Positions 27,883 to 40,720 of a stretch of 64,000 nt of DNA are shown here, in pieces; the first letter of the stretch is position 1, and the number at the start of each line of letters is the position of its first letter. The DNA lies in NCBI GenBank assembly GCA_039881145.1, contig JAYKKI010000016.1, positions 6,163,001 through 6,227,000 on the forward strand, in the 5' to 3' direction. Below the pieces are notes generated by a model. It ran no database searches. It was not told the DNA's origin and worked only from the letters and a program-made list of their open reading frames with translations. Made by a program: the position numbers and the translations under genes. The stretch is from Druceiella hillmani (lineage: Eukaryota > Arthropoda > Insecta > Lepidoptera > Hepialidae).

Positions 27883-29710
27883 TTAACAAGTTGGTTGACA
27901 TGTCCACTGCAGTCCATCCACTTCCACCATGTAAGTTACTCCTGGTACTAAAATCTTAATAATTTTACCTAACGACCAACTCTTTTTATTTTTTCTTGAG
28001 TCTTTCACCATCACTTTTTCTCCCACTGAAAATGTTCTATAATCCTCCATACTATTTATCGTTAATTTCACTTGTTCAAAATCTATCTTATCATTTCCTG
28101 AATTTGGTCTCGATAATGAGAAACGAAGCTATCTCTCTTCCTAACATTAATTTGGCTAGCCTACGGTTTTATTAGCGATACATCTATAATCAAATAGAAA
28201 AAAATTAGTTCAGTTGGTAGAGTTTATTAGTAGAGTTGTTTACTACTTTCCGCTATTTTTATCACATGTGACTTGAATGACTCTACAAAACGTTCAGCTA
28301 GTCCATTTGTTGTTGAGTAGCATTACGGAGTGAACGTCTGTTTAATTCCTACTATTTTACAAAAATTCTTAAATTCCTCGCTAGTCCATTATTTGTAAAG
28401 CATTATGAAAGATACTTATTAAGAATAAAAATACTTTTAAATAGTTCAATTGTTTTTTGTGCTGTTATATTACTCATAATAAATGCTTCGGGCCATTTAA
28501 ATTAAGCACCCACTATTGAATATATAGAACCAAAAAATGTACATGTAAGCTGTGTCAAACTGTTGTTGGTTGAGGACACACTGTTAATTTAGTTTTTTTT
28601 CTGGATTTTGATGATTTTGTAAACAGTTAATACAATTTTTTGTTATATTTTCTATTTCGTTATCTATGCCCGGCCACCAAAAATATGATCTTGATATTTC
28701 TTTCATGCGTGTTACACCTAAATGACTAGCGTGCAACTCACACATTACATCGTTTCTAACAATAATTGGTATTATAACACTGAACCCCCATAATAGATAT
28801 TCTTTTTCCACACTGATTTCATTTTTTTTTCTAAAATGTGGTACATAGTTTCCACCTAGATCATATTTTACTGGCCAGCCTTCTCTGCAATATCTTAAAA
28901 CTTTACATAATATTTTATCTTTTTAATTTCCCTTTGAATATTTTGCCGATATAATGTACCTAAAGGGCCTATACCTCTTACAAGGGGCCTGTAAATATGC
29001 TCTTACAAGTCGAATTTACAAAAATAGCTAGTGTCCTACATTTTCTTCAAAATATTTATATTGTCGGTAATGGGTAATGACCAGTCTGTAAATACTTATT
29101 TATTGTGATTTAAAAATCACCACACAAACGAACTGTTCCATCTGGCTTTAAAACCGGTACCACTGGAATACTCCACTCTAATACTCCACTGGTTCAATCC
29201 GTTTATTTACAACTAATCTTTGAATTTCTTCTTTGACTTTATCCTTTAATGGAAATGTAACATTTCTTACAGGCATGAATATTGGCTTGTTCAATAGATA
29301 AATGAATTGGCTCTCCCTTAAAACCCCCCTTACCTAGTTAAAATAAGGTGAAATATTCATTTGTTATCTTGTTTATAAACTTATCTTTAGAAATTTTTTA
29401 CAAATTTTTTGTTCAAATTTTAGAGGACATAACTGCAACAAAGAGAGCCAATCTTTGTCTATTATTTGTGGTAGTCCGTCCTTTACTACAAATAATCGTT
29501 GATTATTTACTTTAACAGACTTATAGCTAATATTTTAATTTTCAATAACCCCTAATGTTATTGAAGTTGACTGATCGAAGTTAGTGAATATCACATTACA
29601 TTCTGTAATTTCTAAATCTGAATATTGTTGTTTGTTCGCTAAAGTAATAGTAGTCACGTCAGTTCCGGTGTCAACCTCAAACTCTACAACTGTTTCATAT
29701 TCTACAACGT
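27883..29710 (-). pseudogene. Gypsy pol remnant (protease, RT scrap, integrase)
   Basis: Read on the minus strand. An aspartic protease motif (VDTGTDVTTITLA) lies near 29675. An RT segment with WSIPVVPVLKPDGTVRLCGD lies at about 29105-29180. The integrase H2C2 finger lies at 28584-28811, with HASHLGVTR, SYFWWPGID and CINCLQNHQNPEKK. Integrase core pieces FKWPEAFI, TNNG and NGLAERFVESFK lie at about 28200-28530. The C-terminal beta-barrel segment lies at 27883-28071 (FSVGEKVMVKD, GKIIKIL, YMVEVDG). Stops and frameshifts separate these. The second catalytic Asp of the core (normally TDNG) reads Asn. The YVDD region of RT and the RNase H domain are not found, so the element is dead. Confidence 0.88.
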
Positions 29711-29824
29711 TTTTATTCCCATCCTCTACAACTTTTTCTCAAACTCTGCAACGTTTTTATCTTCACTATCATCCTTGTCATCTAAATCCGTAGCTTCTAC
29801 CAAATTCTCATTTTTCATGTATAA

Positions 29825-30743
29825 TGCCTTGTTTTACCGCAAACCTTGAAAAGATGTCCTTTGACACAATCGAACATTGTGCTTTCAAATGACCATTCCA
29901 CAACACATTCCTGTTCTACAACAAAAACATGACATATTTTGTTTATTCTTTGAAGTGCTTGAACGAAAAGCACTGTTTTCATTTCTATTAAAGTTTTTCT
30001 CTGTAATTGAAACATCATTGTTTGCTCCTATTCTTTTTCATGGTTAAACGCTAACTTATAAGCTAACTCCGTTATTTTTCCAACGTTAGTTAACATTTCC
30101 AATGATTGGTCAGCTTGTTCCAATAATTCAAATTAAAAAAAATAATTAATTACCATTCAACCATTTTTCCTTTACTTCTTCATCCAAGTTCTTGAAATTG
30201 CAGTTTTTGGACAATTTTTTTAGTTCAATTAAGTATTTTTTCATCGATTCATTAGGTTTCTGACATCATTTTCGAAATTCTTCTTGCTGTAGCGCATTGT
30301 TTTTTTACAGGATGGTAGTATTTTCTCAGTTTTTCACATATTTTTTCGTATGTTTCGTTTATTGGCGAGTTCAGCATACACAATGTTGTCAACAAATCAT
30401 AAACATTCCTACTTAGCTTTGTGATAAGTAACGACACCTTTTTTTGGCTACGTCCTTCAATAACATGAGACATTCGAATTGTTGATATGTATTCCAATGT
30501 TCACTGGTAAATACTTCTAAGCTAGTAATCGCAGCCATGATGCTACCGTGTGAGCAGTCTTTTGTTTTTAATCTGTCTATCTCAATAGAATACATTTCCA
30601 AGAAAACAATTTTCTGTGCTTGTTCGTTGGCAATCTCTATTAATCCTATTTTAGTTTTCTCTTGTATCCTATCTATTTCTTCTTTTATTTTTCCTTCTTT
30701 TATTGTTTCTCTCTTCTTTTATTTGTTGTTCGATTAAATCCAT
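29825..30743 (-). pseudogene. Gypsy gag remnant
   Basis: The minus-strand frame opens with MDLIEQQIKEE at 30743 and runs, with frameshifts, through a capsid-like region. Pieces include EVFTSEHWNTYQQFE, LSRNVYDLLTTLC and INETYEKICEKLRKYYHP. It ends at about 29830 in broken zinc-knuckle sequence (CVKGHLFKVCGK is visible). Arrangement and position between the 5' LTR and the protease fit gag. The frame is broken at several places, including between residues near 30500 and 30420, so no intact protein is possible. Confidence 0.75.
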
Positions 30744-30908
30744 TAATCAAAACCAACACTTTGTCAATTGAGGTTAACAAGCAAGTCATGCTTTTTAATG
30801 TCACTGTTGTGATATTTGGTATCTACTGGAATACTTGTATTATGAATTATGGTTCGTTTCATGCTTGTCGCCAAAGTTATATTGCATTTCTTTGTAGGTA
30901 ATTAATTA

Positions 30909-31036
30909 ATACACTTAAACACTTTAATTGAGAAACACAATTTTATTATGCCAACAGCATTTATAAAACTCACACCTAACGCATCAGCCAATTGACGGGA
31001 GAATTTATGCTGCCCTCTGGTTGATAATTTATACAA
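30909..31036 (-). repeat. 5' LTR of the gypsy element
   Basis: Upstream copy of the LTR. Its minus-strand start TTGTATAAATTATCAACC matches the 3' LTR, and it ends TTTAAGTGTAT. About 16% divergence from the partner was counted by eye. Confidence 0.85.
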
Positions 31037-31722
31037 GTATTAAATGAAAAAATGTTTTCCTTAGTAGTAATTCTAAAACATAAAACTGAATAAGTCTTAT
31101 GTTTCAGGCAAATGATTAATTAAAAGAGGTAAAGTACAAATTGGTTCAAACTCATGATGTCGGTCCATAACCTATTCCTCATAATCAGAAAAAGATTTGT
31201 AATTCAAATACAGATTTAATAGAAAAATAACAAATAAAAAAATGTGTTTTTAACTCAATAAAGCTTGCATTTTGAAAGAAATTATTAATTAAAAAACTTG
31301 CGAGTATTATAAAACTTAAATTTCTTGTCCACTGACAGATCAAAAATATAAAAAAAATTCCATAACGTTTTTAAATTTGAAATATTAGACCTACTTTTTT
31401 TTAGAGATTATTTTGTATTAATTGAACATAATAGATCATGAAATTACAAACTATCTGAAATATTTTAGCGGACAAACAAAATGAGAACGTTCTCACGGTA
31501 TCCTCTGGAATATTTTAGATAGAATTTAGATTTTATTTGAATTATACTGTTTAAATTTGTAATTACCTAGTAATAATGAAAATGTTGGTTTTTAAATACT
31601 ATACATAGTATGTTTTCCCTTATATATCAGTATAAATTATGTAAATATTTGAGGCTATATGAATATTGTTACACACCATATATCAAAAGCTCAACTAATC
31701 GATAATAGGTTTGTCTTTTCAG

Positions 31723-32275
31723 ATGGTGAACAAATATAAAAGAAAAAGGCAGCAAGCCTTGAAGATGAAAGTACCCTAACGAAAGCAATACAAGAGGTTA
31801 TAAAGTAAAACAGGTCGGAAAAACTACAGCAATCAAATATGAGATCCTACGGGCAACTTTACAGAAGCACCTCAGATCAGATCTTGCATGAAAAACTTGG
31901 ACAAGTCACTGCTGTCATCGCTTTGGAACAAAAGTTCGAATTATTGGAGTGCGTATTACAAATGGACAGTACGTTTAACGAGTTGAAAGAATTTTTCGGA
32001 GACATATTTCAGTATACAGAAAAAAATGTATAACCTCCACACGTTCAAGAATGGTTCGGCCGAAAGGGTATTGTTACATGAATTTGTCGAAAAATATCCT
32101 AACTTGACTTTAAGAAAACCAGAGCCAACACGCACTGGCCGAGCTGGAGGATTTAATGAATTTGAAGTTTAGAGATTTTCGAGCACAAAACGGAAAGAAT
32201 GATGTCGATCTACTCGTCTATTCAACACAGACAAAACGAAAATACAAACGTCTTCCAACAAGCCACAAAGAGACC
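31723..32275 (+). pseudogene. Pogo/Tigger-like transposase N-terminal remnant
   Basis: ATG at 31723 follows a good splice acceptor (TTTGTCTTTTCAG). Conceptual translation with frameshifts gives MVNKYKRKRQQA and DESTLTKAIQEVIK, like the psq-type helix-turn-helix of pogo/jerky transposases. Then comes LHEKLGQVTAV...EQKFELLE...LQMDSTF and FQYTEKN at 31839-32033, like the CENP-B-type DNA-binding domain. Then FVEKYPNLTLRKPE and a GRAGGFNEFE segment near 32090-32165. Stops occur within, and the DDE catalytic domain is not recognisable downstream. A decayed host gene derived from such a transposase is possible but less likely. Confidence 0.7.
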
Positions 32276-33235
32276 TTTTTCCGAGTTTCTTTTTTGTTGG
32301 TAATGAAGTATTATTATTTCTTATTTTTTTGTTTTTTTTTTCATTGTTCCGCTCTAGTTTATGTATATGTTCATAAAAATCTCTAAAAAGTTAAGGCGTG
32401 GTCGCTGTACCTTAAACATATCCGTTTTGGCAGTAAGCGTGCCTGCTTTAGGCCATCCCTCGGGCAAAGCGAGTTTTCGCAAGGAATTCATAATTTGCTT
32501 CAGGTTTTATATGTTGAAAATTTATGGGAAATTTGTTGATTTACTATTAAACTACGATAAATTCAGCTTCAAATAACAAGAAAAGTTGTTAGAATATCAT
32601 ATTTCTTACCAATTTTTTAAATATCCCCTTAGGGTGCCCACTTTGGGCTCCTTTGCCCCAAGTTATTTGATTTTACTTCTTTGTAAATAAAATAACTGAA
32701 ATATGCTTTAAAATGGCAGAGTATTAATTTCAACAAATATGTTCTGTAATGCCTGAGTATACGATTTCAAGAAATATGTGCTTGAGGATAGTATAGTATT
32801 GATTTCAAGAAGTGGTAGTTTTCAATTGCACTTTTACGTAAAATTTTGTCACTTCCTCTAGGAAGAGTTCCGTTAAATGTTCAAAAAGCTACTAATAAGT
32901 TGTTTCTGGAATGTAATTTGTTTCTACTAAAATTTTATTGAATATCAAACTAGAGCTTAGTAAAAATCACATATTTTGTCATTTTACGACATTTTTTTAA
33001 AATATTTAATAATTTATGTTCACTAAGGTAACAAAGTAATTAGAATAAGAAAAGATTAATAAATATTCTGATTCTGATAATATTTATTCGAGTTTATCGA
33101 TTATCTATGAAAAATTCGTAGTTATTTTGGGTAAACTTGTACGAATGTAATAATTGTAATATTCTTTAATCTGAAAGACCTTACTCAATTATAATACAAA
33201 ACAATCTCTGTAAATAAAACATAATTTTTATAGCG
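32276..33235. other. Intergenic, no recognised feature
   Basis: A/T-rich sequence after the pogo remnant. A T-rich run near 32315-32342 and a TTAGGGTGCCCACTTTGGGC block near 32631 may belong to the transposon's 3' end, but no matching inverted end was found. Confidence 0.5.
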
Positions 33236-33239
33236 CCAT

Positions 33240-34030
33240 ACATAGCAAGTATTCCTCGGTGAGTTGGGAACGGGTTGTGGTGTATCGCGAACGGGTTGTT
33301 TGAAGGCATAGAATAGGTCAGCAAAGTCACTTGGCTAATAAGAATTATATCGGACACTTGTGACGCTTTAACTTTGGGACTGTCCCACAGAATTCATTGA
33401 CGCTGAGTGTCGAACCTTAAAGCTTAAATTAAAGATTTTGATAACCATACATACACACAGGGAACAGTGGTGTGTTGGGTACGGGTTGTTTGAAGGCGTG
33501 GAATACGTCAGTAAAATCACATGGCGAATAAGAATTGTATCGGACACTTGTGACGCTTTAACTTTGACACTATCCCGCCGAGTTCATTGACGCTGAGTAT
33601 CGAACCTTAAAGCTTCAATTAAAGATTTTGGTAACCCTTCATATATACAGCGGACAGTGGTGTTTTGGGAACGGGTTGTCGGAAGGCGTAGAATACGTCA
33701 GTAAAGTCACATGGCGAATAAGAATTGTATCGCACACTTGTGACACTTTAACTTTCAGACTATCCAGCTGAGTTCATTGACGCTGAGTGTCGAACCTTAA
33801 AGCTTCAATTAAAGATTTTGATAACCCTTCATATACACAGGGGACAGTGGTGTGTTGGGAATTAGTTGTTTGAAGGCGTAGAATACGTCACATGGCAAAT
33901 AAGAATTGTATCGAACACTCGTAACGCCTTAATTTTGAGACAATCCCGCCGAGTTCACTGACGCGGAGTATCAAACCTTAAAGCTTAAATTAAAGATTTC
34001 GATAACCCTTCTATTAAAGATTTGATACTC
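33240..34030 (+). repeat. 190-bp satellite, ~4 tandem copies
   Basis: The GGGTTGTTTGAAGGC block recurs at 33291, 33481, 33671 and 33861, an exact 190-bp period. Each unit also holds GTCAGTAAAGTCACATGGCG, GACACTTGTGACGCTTTAAC, ATTGACGCTGAGTGTCGAAC and AAAGCTTCAATTAAAGATTT. Copies are roughly 85-95% alike by eye and richer in G/C than the surroundings. No open frame is conserved between copies. Confidence 0.95.
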
Positions 34031-36950
34031 TTTTAATGCATATTTTGAACATATTTTTGCCAGTAACACATGCTTCGTTTAATATTTCATTGAATGGAAT
34101 GTTGTTCATATGTATAATTTTTCCTGATCAAGATTTTTGGGACACTTATAAATCAATCAATGTAAGACGTATTCCACGACAAAAGCACTTAGTTTACAAT
34201 ATAATCAATTTTAGTTTCCGTCAAATAATACTCTCATCGCTTACTATTCAAAGCCGAATAAGGGGTTAACCGCCTTTTGTCTAACAATCTATGTACCTGT
34301 AGACTGCACTATAAATATTTAGCATCGCGTAAAGTTACCGTAGATAAACTTGGCCTCTATCACATTTAACCTCAGAAAAATAGCAGAAAACTGAAATGAC
34401 ATTAATAAAAAATAAAGGAATATTTTAGAATAATATTTAAACTACAAAATTTTGTAAGTCGAAATTTTAATTGGATTCACCTATTTTATCTCATTGGTCT
34501 ATTATCAAAACAAGCTCCTATATGTATTTTGACATGCTCTGATAGGTATAGAGACTACTAACAAAGTAAAGCTCAAACCTTGTCCTCGAGAAAAGCAACA
34601 AGCAACATTGATAATAATCATCCAATATACATACAAAATCTCTGTATAAAAAAATTAATTAAACGTGATATAATACAGGCATCTATTGTTTATATCTTTG
34701 TTAATATTTAGATACCGTTCACTTCAGGCTCACAAAATCTATATATGGAAGGTTGATGTAATACTCCTACATTAATACTTTTATTAATTTTGTTCTTACT
34801 CCACCTTAATAAAATATGAAAGAAACATGGAAAACAATATAATACCAGAAGTAGTGTATAGTTTTTTCAAGGTATATTCTTCGCTGAAAAAAATCATGAC
34901 ACGTATCTCCTTTTAATATTAACTTTAAAACTGTTAACATTTTGAATTAGAATAAGAATCCTGAATGAAGTTCCATCATTTACAATTGTAGAGCAACATT
35001 TCTGAATGTATTTTTGAAAGCTTAAATTGTAAAATTTTTACTCGCATTAAAACAAATTAATTTGGCACAAGACAGCTAATAAAATATTACAACGCATATA
35101 CCAATCTCACAAATCTCGTATGTGTACTAAAATGTGAAGACAATAAACGTCTCGCGTTGTTTATCTACAAAATTATCATATTTAAAAAAAAGTCGACGTC
35201 TTTCATTTATTCGACAAGAGCAAAGTATTGTAATAAATATTAGTAGTCACGTAGTACGAAAGCAACGAACAATGACTGACGACTAAAATATCCAAGGTTA
35301 CCGAGTAGCAAACTAGCGAGTATCCAAGTTAATAAACAATGCATTAAATTAAAATAAATGTCACACTTCGCAAGAAACAAAAATAATACTAATTGGCCAG
35401 AGTCACCAATAATAAATTCTATCATCTTTCACTGGTCAAAAATAGACGCTTTGAAAGTAATTGTTTGAAATGACTTTGAATTCAGCTATTACTTAACTGC
35501 GAATGTTTTTTATGACCCACTGAAGAATAAAAACTACATCCATTTTAGGTCATTAAACATTATAAAGTAAACCATTCTGGAATTACTGGTTGACTAAACG
35601 AACGATAGCAGCCATTAGAGCGAAAACACATTTAGATAGGCATAACTGACAGCTGTCATAACGAAATGCAAAGCAGCCTTATATAAATAAAAATAAGTCG
35701 CAAATTAAAGTCCAACTTGTGTTACTTATGGCTACACTTTGATAATATAATAGAACAAAATCAATCCCACTTACAAAAAAAATAAAGAGTGAAGTGTTTA
35801 GTGATTATAAATTTGATACAATTCTAATGTTTCAGTTTTTATTTAATAAATTAAATTATTTCTACAACTTTCGTCGTAAGTTATGAATTTGACAAAATTT
35901 GCTTGTACGTTTATTTTGCATATACATTCGGATAATCCAACTTAATAATTTTTTTCTTAAAACCTTTAATTTACCCGTAAAGCAAGAAAAAAATATTTTC
36001 ACTTTTTTTACATACGATATACGTCACTCTATTTCCCCCATTATCATAATATATGCAAGTAGTAATAATTATGCATGTGCGATTTGTTTCGATTGTTTTC
36101 ACTAGTAGAATTATATTGTCTGTATGGAAAGTGGTGAAATTTGATCCTGTATTCATGCTACGCGCGTATCGGCGTTACTAATAATACATTTTGAATATAA
36201 ATAAATACGTCTTAGCGGAAGCAGTCGTTTTGCGGTATATTTATACACATGATTTAATGTTTACCTTAATAAAATTTCACTCCACTTAAATAGAAATGTT
36301 TTTTATTTCTATCACTTAATAATTTACATGATAAAATTTTTCTAAAATTATAAATGGGACAAGTGTATTTAAGCGAAATTTTTCTCTTTATGTCTTTATT
36401 TAATTAATAGAACATTAATACTAGTTTAAAGTAGTAAAAACCTACTAAAAGTTAAGAGTGGAATAAATAGAAAACTTTAAATGTTCCTAAAAAGATGTTT
36501 GTGAGTAGTAAAAGCACTTTGTAAATCATTTTCTTTAAACCACGTGAGCTGCTTTAATTTTACAAAAGTGTATTTACCCCCAAAAATTAATATACCTTTT
36601 GCAATAATTTTAATTTCTCACTGAAATAATTTGGCGCCTAAACGAGAAATAAAATGTATACATCAAGCGAAAAATAATATGTACAATTAATTAAAAAATA
36701 AACATTTGTTTACTCGTGTATTTTATTTTTTTCCACCGAATATATATTTTTAAAGAGGAGATTACGATTTCAGCACACATGTTTATTTAAAGGTAAAATA
36801 TATTATAAGTTTGACATTTTTTCCAGTAATATATATCATTGAAAAGAAAATATCAAATTAAATTTTAAATAACAAAACTTTCCATCATCATTTCTTTATA
36901 TTTGTATTTGAAATAAATATGTAGAATCTGCATTACTTATCAACGTTATA
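34031..36950. other. Upstream intergenic, no recognised feature
   Basis: A/T-rich unique-looking DNA between the satellite and METAP1. Short open frames on both strands (for example 34036-34269, 35899-36105) have no protein-like composition. No RNA gene, transposon signature or tandem repeat was seen. The last 130 bases before METAP1 (36955-37085) are richer in G/C and probably hold its promoter and 5' UTR; no clear TATA box was found. Confidence 0.5.
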
Positions 36951-37085
36951 AAAAACGTCACGAGATGTCTCCGTCATACTTTAAACGGCCTCATTCCGTA
37001 CGTATTTCACTCCGTCAAACTTCACGTCAGACTTCGGCTTTCTTTAGCATTAGGGAATAATGAATGAATGAAAATATTTTTAAAA

Positions 37086-37245
37086 ATGGCCGCGTTAGGA
37101 ATGTGCGAAACTCCAGAATGTAAATCGTTAGCGAAATTGCAATGTCCTACTTGCATTAAGCTAGGCATACAAGGTTCATTCTTTTGTACACAAGAATGTT
37201 TTAAAAAATCTTGGAAGACTCATAAAATAATACATTCTTTGGCGA
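37086..37245 (+). CDS. Metap1: Metap1 exon 1 (zinc finger)
   Basis: Residues 1-53 plus one base. Encodes the whole C6H2 MYND-like finger that lets METAP1 dock on the ribosome: CETPEC, CPTC, CTQEC and HKIIH. Donor GCGA|GTAAGT. Reading on past it gives an intronic tail that stops at 37313, so the long open frame there overstates the exon. Confidence 0.96.
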
Positions 37246-40200
37246 GTAAGTTGGTCATTTACAGGTTATTTTTATGTGCTGTGAAGTCGTGTTTCAATTT
37301 ATTCCGCTTTTAGATTTCGCTGATATTAATTTTTAGAATTAAAAAAGCGCATTATATAACAATAATATATTAAACTTTTAAATAATTCACATCGGATATT
37401 ATAGTGAAGTTACTTGACAACCACTTTAGTGTCCAATTTTAATCGGCTTTTCTATATATTTTTCAGAGGGCGAAAGTACCGATGGAAGCAAGCAGGAATA
37501 TGATCCTTGGCCTTCTTTTAACTATACTGGAAAATTGCGGCCGTTTCCACAGAGCTCGTTAAGAACTGTACCTCCTCATATAGGTCGTCCAGATTATGCC
37601 GATCATCCCGAAGGTTATCCGGCTTCGGAACAAGCTGTGAAAGGATCGGGACAGATAAAGGTATTAGATGATGAAGAAATCGAAGGAATGCGCGTTGCGG
37701 GTAGACTAGGACGAGAAGTTCTGGATGAAGCTGCCAGGTTCGTATGTACAGAAGCTTATGTTAATATGTAGAACATTCAAACGTAAGATTTTATCCCTTT
37801 TGTTATTACGTGAAAATGATTAATCCTCGTCGACTTTTTTTATAATAGACCAAAAGTAAATAACTGGGATTGTGGCGTTTACTTGGCAAAGAGAGTATTA
37901 AAAATTTTGCCGACGAGCATCTGTTTTCCAGTTTTTACAGTAATTATTTTTGAAAATGGCATTGCTTGTAGGACATCAGAGGTTAGTGAATACGGTAAAA
38001 ATGTTTACCATGGTATAGCAATTTTTTCAGATTCCTTTAAAACATGAAATTATATCATTTTTTGATTTGGACTTTCATTACAGAGAAATAATTTGTTTTT
38101 CAGTTGCAAAATATTCTCTTTCAACATTTTTTATATATTTTCATTTTATTTTTTGTTTTTCAAACGAGATTAATAAATTGGTGTTGGATGATGAGAAACT
38201 GGTACCAAAAACTGTGGAAGACATGTGGAAAGATTTAAAAAGTAAGGTTTCTGAAATCAGTAGATATCCTGAGAAATACAACATTTTACATAAAGTGATA
38301 CGGATTTAAAAAAAATTTCTGGTACGAATGGAGATGTGAACATGTGGAAAACTTTCAGGCAAACATGAGTCATTAAATTTGCACAAAGAACTTGGTCAAT
38401 GACTGGACACGCAATCCACCATCACCATCAACTAGTGAATGATTACAACGTGCCAATTGTGGACATAGCCAGGAAATAGTCTCTATAGAAACAATATATA
38501 CATATAATTGCTGTTCGCTAAACTATTCTAGAGTGCATGTCGCATCTACACTTGCTGATACTAATGTCAACAGTTACTTGTCCTCGAAAGACAACATTTC
38601 AAAAATGCTGCGGTGAACTAAAATTGGAAAAGCGGTGGGATCAGGTTACAATAATATGATCTCTGTATGATTGTCTCAAGCTTATTGATGAAGACTACGT
38701 CGCAGTATTAGTAAACCTATTCAATGTTTACAAAACTGAGCATTTGTTGAAATATACTTTTGTCAGACTTCCTAAAAAGAAGAACCCCAGAAAACTGTGA
38801 AGAGTTTCAAACAGTTCCCCTTATGAGTCTCTGAGTTCTGAAGCTTTTCCTCCCTATAATTCATAAATACATAAGGATAAAATGTGATGAACAACTAAGC
38901 GATAGTCATTTGGATTGGATGGTCATACTTTATCTGTAGTATAGGTTCTGATGCAAAAATGTAGCGACACCTGCAAGATGTCCTTCTATGTTTCATAGAA
39001 AATGAGAAAGCGTTCAACAAAGTACCACATAATCATCTAATTGAGCTCCTCAGCAATATCGGATTGAATGAGAAAATCCGAAGTATACAGAACCTATACT
39101 CAAACCAATGTGCAACTGTCAGGATTGAAGGGCAAGAATCTGAAGAGATTGACATTGAAGAGGGAGTGCGACAGGGTTGCATTTTGTCATCAACTCTTTT
39201 TAACGTGTATTCAAAAGGGACCATGACCCAAGCTTTTGAAGAACTAGAATGTAGTATTAAAGTCAATGTACGCCTCATCAGCAACTTGAGGTATGCTGAT
39301 GACACAGTTCTCATAGCATCTTCGGAAGCATAATTACAGAATATTGCTCATCGGGTTAACGAATGTAGTATCAAAACTGGCCTCAGAATGAATACTAAGA
39401 CGAAAGTTTATGGTCAAATCTAACAATTCCAATCTCCAACCTAGCATTGTTTGTGGCAAATCAAAAACTAGGACAAGTGAATAAATATAAGTACCTCGGA
39501 ACTTGGCTTACTTAAAACTGGAACATTAAGGTAGAGATTAAAACATGCATCAAAATTACCTGCATTACCTTTGAAAAAATGAAAAAGTACTCTGCAATAG
39601 AAGCCTTAAAATCCTACTTTGAATTCGTATTCTCTAATGCCACATCTGGCTGACGCGAGGCCTGAACTATTAATAAAAATGTCAGGAAAATAAATAAAGT
39701 AATATCAGGTAGTTAAATAAAGTGAAGATATTATTGTGTTAAAAGCGAGAGGTATAATATTTCATTTCTAAATAAATAGACTCTCCATGTAATATTTTTT
39801 GATAATATACCATAAAATCTATATTCAAAAATTTTGGTTGTATGCATGATTGTATGGAATACTAACTGCAGTAGTATGATTTGCACTCGACTGGTAATTT
39901 AATTAAATTTTTAAAATGTAATTTAATTTTTAAAACCATCCTCTATTTTAATCTGATTCTTATAAATTTTTAATTTGTTATCTATCATTTGGGTGATTCT
40001 ACCAATTTTTCAAAAGTTCTTGATTTAATCACTTTAACCTTGCTTTTGCATAACATCTGAATAATTTAGACATTTAAATGGCTTTGCCATGTGAAGACGT
40101 TTTAAGCAATTTTGTAAAGGAATTTCATTCCCAAGAATAAATTAAGCAGGATCATAAGCACATATGTCATATAAAGAAAACAGTATTTTATAAAAATGTA

Positions 40201-40609
40201 TGCTTAATTTGCAGAGTGTGCGATGTAGGAGTAACTACTGACGAGATAGATCGCGTAGTCCACGAAGCCTGCATCGAGCGTGAGTGCTATCCAAGCCCTC
40301 TCAACTACTACAACTTCCCTGGAAGCTGCTGTACATCAGTCAACGAAGTTATATGCCACGGCATTCCAGATCTGAGACCGTTGCAGGTTTGTGTTTGTTT
40401 GTTATTAGGTATAGTTAAACTTAATTTGTTAGGAAAGACTGTATCTGTTTTTGAGGATTAGAACTGGTATTAGTTCAGTGTTGAGATTGGTATCACTTAT
40501 AGATCCCTACTTTAAAAGAAAAAAAGGAAGCCTTATGTGTCCGTTTATCTAGCTTGGATGTTTTTATCAGAAATCATTTGATATAGAAACTGGAAATTTA
40601 GCATGTATA

Positions 40610-40682
<73 letters not shown>

Positions 40683-40689
40683 CATATAC

Positions 40690-40720
<31 letters not shown>

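Larger units (their letters stand above)
27611..31036 (-). mobile_element. Gypsy-type LTR retrotransposon, short LTRs, internally deleted
   Basis: A 3.4-kb minus-strand element with about 127-bp direct repeats at 27611-27737 and 30909-31036. Between them, reading on the minus strand, are gag, aspartic protease, a scrap of reverse transcriptase and integrase. Most of RT and RNase H is absent, because about 280 bp separate the RT motif from the integrase zinc-binding region. The two LTRs differ at about 20 of 127 positions by hand count, indicating an old insertion. It interrupts the macro-repeat between GAAAAATA and TATTAAATGAAAAAATG, which are contiguous in copies A and C. Confidence 0.88.

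Noticed and set aside
29584..29793. 69-codon plus-strand Ser/Thr-rich open frame
   Set aside because: Antisense shadow of the gypsy gag/protease region.
38067..38309. Possible extra METAP1 exon
   Set aside because: Exons 2 and 3 join in phase and match the family without a gap. This stretch ends in a stop and has no METAP1 motif.
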